A DNA stretch of 64,000 nt from positions 62,001-126,000 of the forward strand of contig DATNPX010000008.1 in the NCBI GenBank assembly GCA_036702975.1, in the 5' to 3' direction. The first letter of the stretch is position 1. Every line of letters starts with the position of its first letter. This DNA is from DATNPX01 sp036702975. GTDB lineage: Bacteria; Cyanobacteriota; Vampirovibrionia; Obscuribacterales; Obscuribacteraceae. Below are positions 23,927-33,682 of the stretch, piece by piece. The translations under genes were made by a program, and so were the position numbers. The notes under the pieces were generated by a model, which was given only the letters and a program-made list of their open reading frames with translations, made no database searches and was not told where the DNA came from.

Positions 23927-25666
23927 CTATTCAAGCGAGATTAGGACTCGTCGTCCGTCGCAATCGGTTTTTGTGGCGCCGATGGTGCCAAGGGCTGACA
24001 GTGCTGGTGGTTTGTAGAGGGCAATTCCGATTTTGGCAACTCCGGTCATTTGGTTGGCGTTCAGGAAGATTTTGTCTTCCCAGATTTGCCCTTTGCTTAC
24101 GCTTCTGGCGAATGGATCTTGAAGGTAATCATGCGCTGAGGAGTTGCGTTCGAATGAGTCGATCAAATGCAAGCCGTTGATGTAATCGAGATTTTGGGTC
24201 TGTTCGCTTTCCCATACGGCGTTTATTTGCAATCCGCCTTGTTGTTTGGTCAGCTTCAATCCACGCAACTTGAATCGCCCGCCAAAATCGATTCCGCGCA
24301 GATTCGGCACACTGTGCGCTTCTGTACGTGATGCTGTCGATGCAGAAACGAATCTAAATTGGGTGTGAATCCAATAGCTCAGAAGACATAGTGCAGTAAC
24401 TTCTGTCAGTATAAGTAACAGCCTGCGCTCTCTTGTCTGAAATTTTGGTCGGATCTTGTCCTCTGAACTTTTTGCGGCTACCAAAGACATGATCTTCTTG
24501 CGACAAGGCGATTCAATTAGTATGAAGTTGAGGTGCGAGACGAGAAGGCAGAGTGCAAATGCAGCGACCGGCAGGAGCCAATCGGGTTGATTGGCAAAGC
24601 ACGGCTGATATTGGACCAGATACATGAGTATCGCCCAGTGGAACATATAGAGCGAAAAGCTGACTTCACCGAGACCGACAAAGAATTTCTTTGACAGGAG
24701 TTTTGAGATGAACCCCTGTCCACAAGCCATAGTTAGGATAAGTGCGCCATATGCTGGTGCTCCGCCGATATCTAGTATGCACGAGCGAAGAGTGTAGAAA
24801 AATGCGTTGGTCTGTTGTGCCGGCCAAATTGTTGGTAACGCAATTGCTATGCAGGCACCACCGATGGTAACCAGTTCTAAGGCTGTTGCTGACCACGCCG
24901 ATAATGAAAGCTTCAAGTGGTGTGTAGCGAAAATGCGGCATAGGGCGATTCCCAGTATGAATTCGGCCAGTCTTGCTAGTGGATTGCATCCTACATAGAT
25001 AGACTCTTCGAAAACGAGTCCATTCGTGCTTGTTAGAGATGGGAGAAGGCAAAGAAGCACGAATGAAAGCGATAGCGTAGCCAGTGTAGCTAGGCGAGTT
25101 TTGAAAGGCTGATTAAAGTCCTTGATCAAGAATGGGAAGCAAACGTAGAAGAACAGTTCGACCGAGATTGTCCAACTGACCTTGTTGAACGAGCCGGCAA
25201 GCAGAGGATCTAATGTCCACAATTGAAGCATGCACAAGTTAGCTAGCGCGGCACCAGCTGCGTTTGGAATTTGCAAACAGCTTGGTATTAGCAACACAGT
25301 CAAGAGAAATGCTGCAAAGTGCGTCGGCCAAATTCTTGCAAAGCGAGCCAGGAGAAATTTTCCGGCATCTTGAAGGGTATCGAGCCGAGGATAGACGTAA
25401 GCAAGAATGAATCCAGAGAGGACGAAAAAGAAGCTGACCCCCTGCCAGAGAGCCGTTCCATCAGTAAAGTTGGGACGATTAGGTGGTGACAGCGCGGTGG
25501 CATGACCAACGAAGATCATGAGAGCTGCAAAGAACCTCAATGACGTAAGCGGATCTAGCTTGGGTGCAGTGAGCACTGCATTTGGTGTTGTCGTGGGGAC
25601 GGGGCTGTGTTGCTCGCCGCCAGGTGGTGGCGTTGTCTGCGAGCGTTTGGCGAAGGTGGCTGTCAT
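23927..25666 (-). CDS. Acyltransferase 3 protein with C-terminal soluble domain (579 residues)
   Basis: Close paralogue of 21799-23901. A Pro/Thr-rich tail, an AT3 domain (LDPLTSLRFFAALMIFVGHATA, VSFFFVLSGFILAYVYP, WTISVELFFYVCFPFLI, LGEVSFSLYMFHW), then a span near 415-432 and the C-terminal domain (IDFGGRFKLRGLKLTKQ, GQIWEDKIFL). It lacks the long linker with the repeated APxP motifs of its neighbour. Its ATG overlaps the stop of the upstream AT3 gene (ATGA), so translation is coupled. Likely modifies an extracytoplasmic glycan; specificity unknown. Confidence 0.9.
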   Translation of the reverse strand: MTATFAKRSQTTPPPGGEQHSPVPTTTPNAVLTAPKLDPLTSLRFFAALMIFVGHATALSPPNRPNFTDGTALWQGVSFFFVLSGFILAYVYPRLDTLQDAGKFLLARFARIWPTHFAAFLLTVLLIPSCLQIPNAAGAALANLCMLQLWTLDPLLAGSFNKVSWTISVELFFYVCFPFLIKDFNQPFKTRLATLATLSLSFVLLCLLPSLTSTNGLVFEESIYVGCNPLARLAEFILGIALCRIFATHHLKLSLSAWSATALELVTIGGACIAIALPTIWPAQQTNAFFYTLRSCILDIGGAPAYGALILTMACGQGFISKLLSKKFFVGLGEVSFSLYMFHWAILMYLVQYQPCFANQPDWLLPVAAFALCLLVSHLNFILIESPCRKKIMSLVAAKSSEDKIRPKFQTRERRLLLILTEVTALCLLSYWIHTQFRFVSASTASRTEAHSVPNLRGIDFGGRFKLRGLKLTKQQGGLQINAVWESEQTQNLDYINGLHLIDSFERNSSAHDYLQDPFARSVSKGQIWEDKIFLNANQMTGVAKIGIALYKPPALSALGTIGATKTDCDGRRVLISLE

Positions 25667-26883
25667 GCGCTAGCTCCTTTGCCATCGATCCAGTTTGTGA
25701 AGATTCGCCTTAAGAACTTGCGAGCAGGCTTTTCGAGGAACATGAAGCTTAAGGTCGAGAGCGCAAGAAGCGCTGCCCAGTAGATGCCATAACGCAAAAT
25801 ACGGGCTGTTGTGGCGAACAAGGCGTGGTTGTTGTTGAACCAAGCGAACAACGGAAAGTGAATTAGGTATACTGAGTAACTTACTTCGCCTAGAAACACC
25901 AGAGGCGCTGCTCGAAGAAGTCGTGCGATGAGTCCGCGTTCCAGGCTTACCGCTGCGATAAGCAAGACATATCCGAAGGTGTTTCCGCAGTATTTGAGAT
26001 AGAGCGAAAGCGTTGGGAAGGCATTCGTCAAGCCACATCTGAACATCAGGGGTTCGATATTCATGATGACACCGGCTATCACTGCAATCGCTGCTATCTC
26101 GACGAAAGTTGTCACCACTCTATCCGGATCTCTGGGTTTGATGCGGCTTACCAGCAAACACGTAAGCATTCCGAGATAAAATTCGAAAATGCGACTGAGC
26201 GGATTTATATAGAGCAGTCCGTGCGTCGATACTTGCTCGGCTTCTCCTAGTGTTGGCAGATGCAATATATGCGACGCTACGATGAGGGAAATTGGTAGAA
26301 GCGCTAAAAGACAGAGTTTGGTTAGCCAATCCTTTCTGATGTTCAAAACGAGAACGGGAAAAGCTAGATAGAAAAAAAACTCCGTCGAGATACTCCAAGA
26401 AGGACTGTTCACTGAAAAGTAGAAGAATCTCTCCGGAATCCAACCGTGTACCATGCATAGTTGGGTTACTGCGGTCTGTATCATGCCGACGGGATCTTTT
26501 GCGATCATCGAGGCCGGCAAGATTTCATAAGTAAGGATGGCGGTGACAATATAAACTGGATAGACGCGGGCTATACGCGCTGCTAGGAAGTGAAGCGTAG
26601 ATTTGAAACCGGAGAGATCCTGATAGACATGGGTCAAGATGAAACCGGAGAGTATAAAAAAGAACGAGACGCCCTGTGCTAAAGGCAGGTTTTTAATTAC
26701 TTCGCGCGGATCGAGATAAAAGTATCCAGCAGTGTGTGATACCACAATCATTGCCGCTGCAATGAAACGCAGGGATGTGAGTGCGTCTAGTCTTGCTTCT
26801 GGCGTCTGCTGTTTTTTCTTGGGCGAGCTGACGCGCTGCCGGCCGGCTTCGTCTAATAACGATGGTGGTATGGAAGTGAGCAT
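25663..26883 (-). CDS. Acyltransferase 3 family membrane protein (406 residues)
   Basis: An AT3 domain only: ARLDALTSLRFIAAAMIVVSHTAGYF, GVSFFFILSGFILTHVY, WSISTEFFFYLAFPVLV, LGEVSYSVYLIHFPLF, and a basic tail. The frame is open to 26964, but ATG 26883 is the better start: AGGAAG precedes it and it lies 4 bp behind the stop of the double-AT3 gene, whereas the longer start would overlap that gene by 77 bp. It ends in an ATGA overlap with the next AT3 gene. Second gene of the operon. Confidence 0.92.
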   Translation of the reverse strand: MLTSIPPSLLDEAGRQRVSSPKKKQQTPEARLDALTSLRFIAAAMIVVSHTAGYFYLDPREVIKNLPLAQGVSFFFILSGFILTHVYQDLSGFKSTLHFLAARIARVYPVYIVTAILTYEILPASMIAKDPVGMIQTAVTQLCMVHGWIPERFFYFSVNSPSWSISTEFFFYLAFPVLVLNIRKDWLTKLCLLALLPISLIVASHILHLPTLGEAEQVSTHGLLYINPLSRIFEFYLGMLTCLLVSRIKPRDPDRVVTTFVEIAAIAVIAGVIMNIEPLMFRCGLTNAFPTLSLYLKYCGNTFGYVLLIAAVSLERGLIARLLRAAPLVFLGEVSYSVYLIHFPLFAWFNNNHALFATTARILRYGIYWAALLALSTLSFMFLEKPARKFLRRIFTNWIDGKGASA

Positions 26884-26887
26884 GACG

Positions 26888-29527
26888 CTAAGCTTCCTTT
26901 CGCCTGGTAGCTTGAGCCGCGGCAACGAGCATTGGCTCGTGTTGTGCTTTTGGCTCATTGCCACTTTTCCCGGTGCGCGTATCGGCCATCACGGCAAATC
27001 GATCTTTGATCTTGAGGAATGGTTGCTCGATGAAATAGTAGGAGATCGCGGCGAAAGCTATTGCCAATCCGTATTCAAGCAGTTCCACATCGAAGCGCGC
27101 GGACTTGCCCGGAACGAAGGCGTTATTCATTACCCAGAGGAAAGCAATCATGTGCCACAGGTAAAGACTGTAGGAGACCTTTCCGAGCCAAACTAGTGGT
27201 GGCAAACTGAAGAACTTTGCCACGATTGATTGCGGTCGCAAGCACAGGCTCATGACGAGCGCTGCAAAAGAGAACGTGAAGATCGGCAACCGCACATCCC
27301 AATAGAGGATCTTGTCCGCCAGAGTCTTGGCACCGATCGGATGTCCCATTCCGCGTAAGTAGTAGATTACGAAGGCTGTGAGTGCGATAGGTATTAGAAA
27401 GTTGCTGCAGTATTTCTGTAACCAAGCGCGGGACTTCTCGTTGTGTAAAGCGAGCGCGGCAAGACAACCGATCACCAGAGCGTCAATTTTGCAATCGAAC
27501 GCCGCACTGATCCGCATCCAGAATACCCCTTGCTGAATCAGATAAATTCGCCAGAGGAAGCAAGCCACTATTGCCGTTATCCCGATCCAGGCGAGATTTT
27601 TGCGCGCATACTTCATTATCGTTGGCCAAATTAGGTAAAACTTCTCTTCTACCGATAGAGACCACGCGATCTCCATACCACTGCGTAGAACATAGCCCCA
27701 CCCGAGTGCGAGATCGTAATCAACCATGTAGATTGCCGCAACGCCCGCCGCTGGTAGCATGTGGTTGCACTGCACCGGATTGACTAGGCAAGTTACGACT
27801 ATAAACAATGCATACGCCGGCATGAGTCGAAGCGCTCTGCGTGCGTAGAAATTTTTCAGGCTGATTGTTGCGGTTTTCGATTGTTCTTTAAGAAGAATGC
27901 CGGTAATTAGAAATCCGCTGATTACGAAGAAAGCATCCACTCCTGCCCATCCGCCGTGTTTGCTGAAGATTTCGCCGAAGTATCCGCCGCTATGAAATGC
28001 GAGCACCCAGAAGATGGCGAGAGCTCTCAGTCCGTCAAGAAATGGGATATGTGCGAATAGTTTTTGCTGTTTCTGTGGCGCGTTTTGTGGCGTGTCTTGC
28101 GATTCGAGCCCGGTTTCGCGATACAAATCGCCTGTTGTGAGGACGTTCGGTTTACGCTTACCAGCAAGCATTTTTCGCAGTGGCTTCTCAACGAACGTAT
28201 AGGTCAGATGTGACGCCCCAATCAATGTCAGGCAATAACCGGCGAAAACGTGTGACGAATTCATTCCTGCAAAATAGGCTTTGTTCTGTACATACAGAAC
28301 GATCATCATCATGTGCAGCAGGTAAGTTGAATAGCTTATCTCTCCTAACCAGACAGAGAATTTGTTGGAGAACGCGCGTGATATGAGTCCTTTTTGCAAT
28401 GCGCAAACAAAAATCAATCCGGCAAATGCAAAACAGTTGCCGTTGTACAGGAGCCAACATCTGGCTATGCGTCCGATGTCTGTTGCACGCAGTGGTTCGA
28501 GCCAATGGAAAATGTTTGCGACGTAGAAACCGATGATGGCTATGAAGCCGACTTCGAGTGTCGTTAGTAGTGCCGTGTTGAATTTTTTTTGTCTTACTCG
28601 CTGCCATAGTGTGGCGCAGGTCATGCCGAGCACGAACTCAAACACGCGCACAAGTGGATTGATATACATCAGTCCATGACCAGTAAGGCCGGCTGGATTT
28701 CCTACATCTGGTAAGTGCAAACGTCCGCCTAACCATATGAATCCCAGCACCACACAGGCTGCGAGCAACAATTTGGTCCACCAAGTTTTTTCTTGCTTCC
28801 AAATGAGCAATGGGAAGAGCAGATAAAAAGCGAACTCGGTGGAGATGCTCCAGGAAGGCGGGTTGATCGTGAAAAAGAATTGATCTTGCAGAATCCATCC
28901 GTGAATCATCGCCACGTGGGCGGCAATGTTGTAAGAGATCGGTACGCCCCAAGTTGTAAGAGGTTTGAGGGCGAAGACAAACAGACAGAGAAAGAGCGTA
29001 AATACATGCGCAGGCCAGATTCGCGCAAAACGAGCTCGCCAGAATTGCCAAACTTCTCTGACGCCGCTGAGCTTTGGATAGTTGTAAGTGAGAATGAAGC
29101 CTGATAGGACGAAGAAGAATGAGACGCCTTGTGCGAGCGGCAAGTCGATCAGCCATTTTTTGTCCAGGCAATGGAAAACGCCCGCTGCGTGCGAAACAAC
29201 CACCATTCCGGCTGCCAAAAAGCGCAAAGCCGTCAAAGCGTCGAGCCTGGCTTTCTCTGGCGCGGCAGAAGATGTTGTCACGTCAGTTTTGGCTGGTAGG
29301 ATTCCCGCGTTAATGATTCGAGCCGTCCTCAGTTGACATCTTGGAATTATGGCATCGCAGGAATTTGGAAGCCTTGTAGCGAATTTATCCGTGCGCGGCG
29401 ACTTATCGGAAAGTGCTTCGCGAGCGGTGAATAGCGCGGGATTTGGTGGTTGCAATGTGTTGCTCGAGAGTGAACAGTCCTTATTGTTAGGGTCTTTTAA
29501 AGAGGCTCGCTTGTTGATGGATGTCAA
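26888..29527 (-). CDS. Double acyltransferase 3 fusion protein (879 residues)
   Basis: Two full AT3 domains in one chain. After a polar N-terminus of about 95 residues, domain 1 (about 96-465) has ARLDALTALRFLAAGMVVVSH, FFFVLSGFILTYNYP, WSISTEFAFYLLFPLLI and LGEISYSTYLLH. Domain 2 (about 490-855) has FLDGLRALAIFWVLAFHSGG, GVDAFFVISGFLITGILL, FYARRALRLMP and WSLSVEEKFYLIWP. Domain 1 is of the type found in 849-2093 and 21799-26883; domain 2 matches 10113-11363. AT3 proteins normally carry one such domain of about 10 spans, so this has about 20. First gene of the AT3 operon. The TTG 29527 start is not certain. Palindrome copy 2 lies 42 bp upstream. Confidence 0.9.
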   Translation of the reverse strand: MTSINKRASLKDPNNKDCSLSSNTLQPPNPALFTAREALSDKSPRTDKFATRLPNSCDAIIPRCQLRTARIINAGILPAKTDVTTSSAAPEKARLDALTALRFLAAGMVVVSHAAGVFHCLDKKWLIDLPLAQGVSFFFVLSGFILTYNYPKLSGVREVWQFWRARFARIWPAHVFTLFLCLFVFALKPLTTWGVPISYNIAAHVAMIHGWILQDQFFFTINPPSWSISTEFAFYLLFPLLIWKQEKTWWTKLLLAACVVLGFIWLGGRLHLPDVGNPAGLTGHGLMYINPLVRVFEFVLGMTCATLWQRVRQKKFNTALLTTLEVGFIAIIGFYVANIFHWLEPLRATDIGRIARCWLLYNGNCFAFAGLIFVCALQKGLISRAFSNKFSVWLGEISYSTYLLHMMMIVLYVQNKAYFAGMNSSHVFAGYCLTLIGASHLTYTFVEKPLRKMLAGKRKPNVLTTGDLYRETGLESQDTPQNAPQKQQKLFAHIPFLDGLRALAIFWVLAFHSGGYFGEIFSKHGGWAGVDAFFVISGFLITGILLKEQSKTATISLKNFYARRALRLMPAYALFIVVTCLVNPVQCNHMLPAAGVAAIYMVDYDLALGWGYVLRSGMEIAWSLSVEEKFYLIWPTIMKYARKNLAWIGITAIVACFLWRIYLIQQGVFWMRISAAFDCKIDALVIGCLAALALHNEKSRAWLQKYCSNFLIPIALTAFVIYYLRGMGHPIGAKTLADKILYWDVRLPIFTFSFAALVMSLCLRPQSIVAKFFSLPPLVWLGKVSYSLYLWHMIAFLWVMNNAFVPGKSARFDVELLEYGLAIAFAAISYYFIEQPFLKIKDRFAVMADTRTGKSGNEPKAQHEPMLVAAAQATRRKEA

Positions 29528-29834
29528 GGGTGGGCGCGCGAGAACTTTGAGAATCAGCTTCGCTCAAAAAAAGTAAACCGATATCGGTTTACTTTTCGGG
29601 CCGGACCCAAAATCCTGGTAAGAGATTGTCAAGTGATGAGGCGAGCTGAAGTATCTACGCATTTCACGGGCGACGTTCGCTCCCGATCATTAAATGACCG
29701 GGATAGCAAGAGGAAGGTTGACTACCTTAGAATCATTCAGCCCGAGAAACATGCCGAACTAGGCTTGGCTATGTGCTTGCGGCTGTCGGCGACTGAAAGT
29801 TGCTTTGTCTTTTAAGGGGAATTCTCCTAGTTCA
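29528..29834. other. Divergent intergenic region carrying palindrome copy 2
   Basis: Separates the AT3 operon from the GT-C-like gene. Apart from the palindrome at 29569-29596 I see no gene or RNA. Two short frames (29349-29576, 29633-29815) are unsupported. Confidence 0.5.
29569..29596. repeat. 28-bp perfect palindrome, copy 2 (candidate operator)
   Basis: Identical over all 28 bp to copies at 12305, 35297 and 47482 (half-site AAAAGTAAACCGAT). It lies 42 bp upstream of the AT3 operon start and about 240 bp upstream of the divergent GT-C-like gene. Confidence 0.9.
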
Positions 29835-32378
29835 ATGACCACCTCTGTGCCTGGCTCTGCTGCTGATCCGACCGTGCAAACTTCTGCAACTGGCAGAACC
29901 GACCCGGCATCTCAACCGCACATTCTGATTGGGATTAACGTCGCATTGCTGTGTGCGTTGCTTGTAGCAACGACTTTCGCATATAAAGACGTTCTCTTTA
30001 GTTGGTTCGGTGGTGACGATTTTGTACATCTGTGCTGGTTGGCAAAAACGCTGACTAACCCTGAACTGGTTCTGCGCAATTTCTATGCCAACTGGCTCGA
30101 TGCGTTCGGAAGCGCGTTCTATCGTCCGCTCGTGTCGGTAACTCTCTATTTCGACTATCTGATCTGGGGAGACAATGGTCTTGGTTTTCATATAACGAAT
30201 CTTGCTTTCCATTTTGCTACTGCTGCATTTACGTTTCTCTTTGTGCAGCAAATGCAGCTTGCGGTGATGAAGGAATCAGCCGCATCTGCATCTTCTACTC
30301 AAAAATTTGATCAAGCTTCGCTTTACCTGTGGCCGTTTTTCGCAGCGGGGCTGTTTGCCTTGCATCCAGTTCATCCCGAAGTGGTGTCGTGGATCATCGG
30401 TCGTGTCGATTCTGTTGCGTCGGCGTTTGTGATGTCTTGTTTGTTTTTCTATGCGCATTGGCGTGGTTCTGGTTCGAAAGCGTCTTTGGGTCTGGGTCTT
30501 TTTTCGATGGTCTTGGCTCTTTGCTCTAAGGAGATTGGTGTACTGACAGCTCCAGTGCTGACTGTTTACGAATTCTGCTTTGGTCCGGGCTTTTCGCAAC
30601 CGCTGAAAACGAGAATAAAGACGATAAAAGTGTTGACTGGTTTTTGGGTCGTCTTTCTCGCTTATTTCGTGGTGAGGCAACTTGCACTCGGCACCTGGCT
30701 TGGTGGTTATGACAATACGCTGGGATTGGGGATGTCCACCTCACAATGGTTGTCGCAAACTTGGCACGGAATTCTTTTGACACTAATTCCAGTCAATGCC
30801 GATGTAATCAAGAAGAGCAATGCGCTCATTAAAATTTGGACGTGCTGCTCCGCGGCCTGCGGACTGACGCTTCTTTTGTTGGCGGCGCAGCGTCGATTTC
30901 TCCGTGAAATACTGTTTGGCAGCGCTTTCGTTGCTCTTGCACTAGCGCCTGTCTATAAAATCTTCTATGTCATGAATGCGCAGCTGGAAGCGAGTCGATA
31001 TGCATATCTTCTTAGTGTTCCTCTCTGTATTCTTCTCGGCCTAGCTGTTGCTAATCTTCCAATTCCATCATTCGGCAGAAAAGTTGTTGCCAATGGCGGT
31101 CGTTCTATTGTCGGACTCGTTTTTTTAGTAAGCGCATTCGGATTGCTCCGATACAACAATATTCCGTGGCATATAGCCGGTGTTACTGCAAATGCTGTGT
31201 TGAGCGGGCTGAAGGACATGCTTGGACCATCGAGATCCAGCGTTCCATCAAATGTCGTTTTGGTGGGACCGCCAGACTATTATAAGGGTGCCTACATCTG
31301 TCGAAATGCGGTCAACTTCATGATGGAATATCTGAAGATCGATCCAAAACGGAGTGCTGGTGTTGTTACGATTTTGGACAAAGAGAAGACTTTCCCCATG
31401 GGACGCATTCGGGGATTAATGGAGCAGTCTCCTGAATCGATCGAAATATGGCATTGGAATGCGGAGCACAAGCGGTTCGACCGCGTGACACCAATTGTTG
31501 ATCCGGCAAATGACACGAAGGCGTGGACGCTGCTCCAAGCGATGCCAGGACTACAATCCATTCCTCCTGCCTTTGAAAAAACGATGCGTTGGGATGGAAA
31601 GGCTCTGCGCATTGACGCGAAGAATGAACCGTTTGTTGTTCATGCCGATTTTGGTGCCTCGTCGACTTGGGGCTTGAACTTCTTAGCTATGGAGGTGATT
31701 CGTGATCCTGCTGTGACGGCGCCATCATCTCCGAATGGACTCGTGCAGCCCTGTCTTGCGATTCCAGGCGATAAGGGCAATGTTTACATATCTGGAATGC
31801 CGTTGGCTGCGGATGACTCGAACGCCGCTTCTGCTCGCGGCACCGCTTCGCCCGGTATCACCGCAGGCGGTGCCTCGGAGCCTGAGTGCGTTCAAACTTT
31901 GATATTCCCGCTGCGCAGTGTGCCGGCTTGGACACTAAATTACACTAGACCACCCCTTATTCCGATCATCTTTTGCAAAGGCTGGAGCGGGAAAATATTG
32001 TCATTTAGATCTATTGCAGCGGAGACTATTATGCCTCAGACCAGTTTCAACGGTTTTGGTGGCGGTGGCTATTACATGCTTTGGAAGCATGATCCGGAAG
32101 CAGAAATATTTGTGGATGTGTCAAACATTCCTAATGCCAAAAGCTGGGAAGTCGAGGTGATTCAAACACTCGATCAATTCAGTCAAGGCAACCCGGACCA
32201 TCCTGAATTGAATGCGAAGATCTTGCGTCCAAAGAACGGTGGAACGAAAGGTCACTACACCTTCAAACTGCACGATTTCCCAGAAGGTTTTTATTGCGTC
32301 CGAGCTTGGGCTTTGGACGATCATCAGAAGATAGTTGGATTTGGCAGCGACCACTACAGAGTCCAATTCAAACCGTAG
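29835..32378 (+). CDS. GT-C-type large membrane protein, probable glycosyltransferase
   Basis: About 847 residues from ATG 29835 (TTG 29805 also possible). About eleven spans in the first half. The first outside loop has the acidic pair of GT-C enzymes (FGGDDFVHLCWLAKTL), then SAFYRPLVSVTLYFDYLIWG and FALHPVHPEVVSWIIGRVDS, as in PMT/TMTC-like proteins that use lipid-linked sugars. The second half is soluble and probably outside, rich in beta structure, ending with ..YRVQFKP. Divergent from the AT3 operon and convergent with the AlgJ-like gene. Donor and acceptor unknown. Confidence 0.75.
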   Translation: MTTSVPGSAADPTVQTSATGRTDPASQPHILIGINVALLCALLVATTFAYKDVLFSWFGGDDFVHLCWLAKTLTNPELVLRNFYANWLDAFGSAFYRPLVSVTLYFDYLIWGDNGLGFHITNLAFHFATAAFTFLFVQQMQLAVMKESAASASSTQKFDQASLYLWPFFAAGLFALHPVHPEVVSWIIGRVDSVASAFVMSCLFFYAHWRGSGSKASLGLGLFSMVLALCSKEIGVLTAPVLTVYEFCFGPGFSQPLKTRIKTIKVLTGFWVVFLAYFVVRQLALGTWLGGYDNTLGLGMSTSQWLSQTWHGILLTLIPVNADVIKKSNALIKIWTCCSAACGLTLLLLAAQRRFLREILFGSAFVALALAPVYKIFYVMNAQLEASRYAYLLSVPLCILLGLAVANLPIPSFGRKVVANGGRSIVGLVFLVSAFGLLRYNNIPWHIAGVTANAVLSGLKDMLGPSRSSVPSNVVLVGPPDYYKGAYICRNAVNFMMEYLKIDPKRSAGVVTILDKEKTFPMGRIRGLMEQSPESIEIWHWNAEHKRFDRVTPIVDPANDTKAWTLLQAMPGLQSIPPAFEKTMRWDGKALRIDAKNEPFVVHADFGASSTWGLNFLAMEVIRDPAVTAPSSPNGLVQPCLAIPGDKGNVYISGMPLAADDSNAASARGTASPGITAGGASEPECVQTLIFPLRSVPAWTLNYTRPPLIPIIFCKGWSGKILSFRSIAAETIMPQTSFNGFGGGGYYMLWKHDPEAEIFVDVSNIPNAKSWEVEVIQTLDQFSQGNPDHPELNAKILRPKNGGTKGHYTFKLHDFPEGFYCVRAWALDDHQKIVGFGSDHYRVQFKP

Positions 32379-32397
32379 CGCGAGCTAGCTCGGCGCT
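32377..32397. terminator. Weak hairpin between convergent genes
   Basis: AGCGC-GAGC, 2-base centre, GCTC-(bulged G)-GCGCT starts inside the stop codon of the GT-C-like gene. No T-run follows, so terminator function is doubtful. Confidence 0.3.
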
Positions 32398-32458
32398 TCG
32401 TGTCGGGGAGTTGGGGCTCACAGTGTAAGTCTCAAAATGCGAGAAATCTTTCTGTTAA

Positions 32459-33679
32459 CTAAAATACTTGCGATGTTTTCGATTGACTTAGCTGTTCACA
32501 AACTTCCGGCGGATTCGTTGGAGCTGGCAGCATCAATTTGCGTTCCGTCAATTCTTGAAGCACAACATCCGGCTTCTCTTCCTTGATCACATCTACGAGA
32601 AAGCGGCTTTCTCTCTGGGAATGCGTGTCACGGTCCAGATAGACACGACTGAACTTTGGTGCCAAATAAGCACAAAGTGGAACACTAAACGAGTCTCCGA
32701 TTAGCACTGCTCGTGGTAGCGTGCTATCCAATGGGTTGCATTGAGTGGCAAGAGGTTTGTAGGCATCCTTAGGATCCTTAGTCGGTTGCGGCGGATGGTG
32801 ACTCAGCTTCCACCCTTCTCCGCCTTGGCGAGAAAGAACCGGCTGTTCCTCGTTCATAAAGCCGTCTAAGCCCATCAGCCGTACAAGGTCACCATGTTCT
32901 ACTGGCTTCACTGCATCGACCTTCCACTCATTCGTGCCACCGCTATCTTTCAGATTGGGCAACTGCTCTCTAAGATGTTTGACTAAGGCGGTACTCGCAA
33001 GCATCGCGCCCAGCTTGTTCCAATGCGTATCGGTGCGGAAGTAGAGTTGACCTGCCGACTTTTGCGAGATCATATACTGCCGCAAATCGAGCACATCGAG
33101 TTTGCTGTGTCCCTTCAAATAGGCCACCAGTTGGTCGCACCTTGAGTCCTTGTTGAGAAGCGAGTAGGACTGAGGTAAATACTCGGGATAAATAGTACAT
33201 TTGCTTGGTGCCAGAATAAATGTGTATTTGATGCCCTGGTGCGCTAGCCATTGGCGGCGCTGTTCGAGTGCATTTGTCCACTCGGCCAGCTCCTCTTCGG
33301 AAAACGGACGTGCGTGCCTCATGGTCTGTGCATCGCCATCAAGCATATAGAAGAGCCAGTCGTTTTTGCCTATCAGCACTCCGTTAGACGGAGAAACCGA
33401 GAATGCCTTGACGAGTAGCATGTTGCGTGCGCGCACGAGTTCCGTTCGGCATGCGAGACGGTCAACAAAGTATTTTTCGAACTGAGCTGGTGCTTCCTTC
33501 CAAGAACGGATATTTGATTTGAGCTGAGGCAGCTCCGCTGGTAAGCGATTCTCTTGTGAGACGATCACCGAGGCTGGTTGCGTGAACATGTATACCGAGC
33601 CGATACACAAAGCGACGATCATACCGAGGAAAAGTACTACGGTCACTACATCTTCTATCTTCTTTGTGGTACCACTCAT
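32459..33679 (-). CDS. AlgJ/AlgX-like polysaccharide O-acetyltransferase
   Basis: 406 residues: one N-terminal span (about 13-33), then an SGNH-type domain with the AlgX/AlgJ markers GKNDWLFY, FRTDTHWNKLGA (D217, H219) and VLIGDSFSVPL (S330), which together give the Ser-His-Asp set. AlgX and AlgJ attach acetyl groups to alginate in the periplasm after an MBOAT (AlgI) brings them across. The gene starts 3 bp behind the MBOAT at 33683-35137, so the two form the minimal AlgI/AlgJ pair. AGG lies about 11 bases ahead of ATG. The glycan need not be alginate: no alginate synthesis gene is present here. Confidence 0.88.
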   Translation of the reverse strand: MSGTTKKIEDVVTVVLFLGMIVALCIGSVYMFTQPASVIVSQENRLPAELPQLKSNIRSWKEAPAQFEKYFVDRLACRTELVRARNMLLVKAFSVSPSNGVLIGKNDWLFYMLDGDAQTMRHARPFSEEELAEWTNALEQRRQWLAHQGIKYTFILAPSKCTIYPEYLPQSYSLLNKDSRCDQLVAYLKGHSKLDVLDLRQYMISQKSAGQLYFRTDTHWNKLGAMLASTALVKHLREQLPNLKDSGGTNEWKVDAVKPVEHGDLVRLMGLDGFMNEEQPVLSRQGGEGWKLSHHPPQPTKDPKDAYKPLATQCNPLDSTLPRAVLIGDSFSVPLCAYLAPKFSRVYLDRDTHSQRESRFLVDVIKEEKPDVVLQELTERKLMLPAPTNPPEVCEQLSQSKTSQVF

Positions 33680-33682
33680 TGG

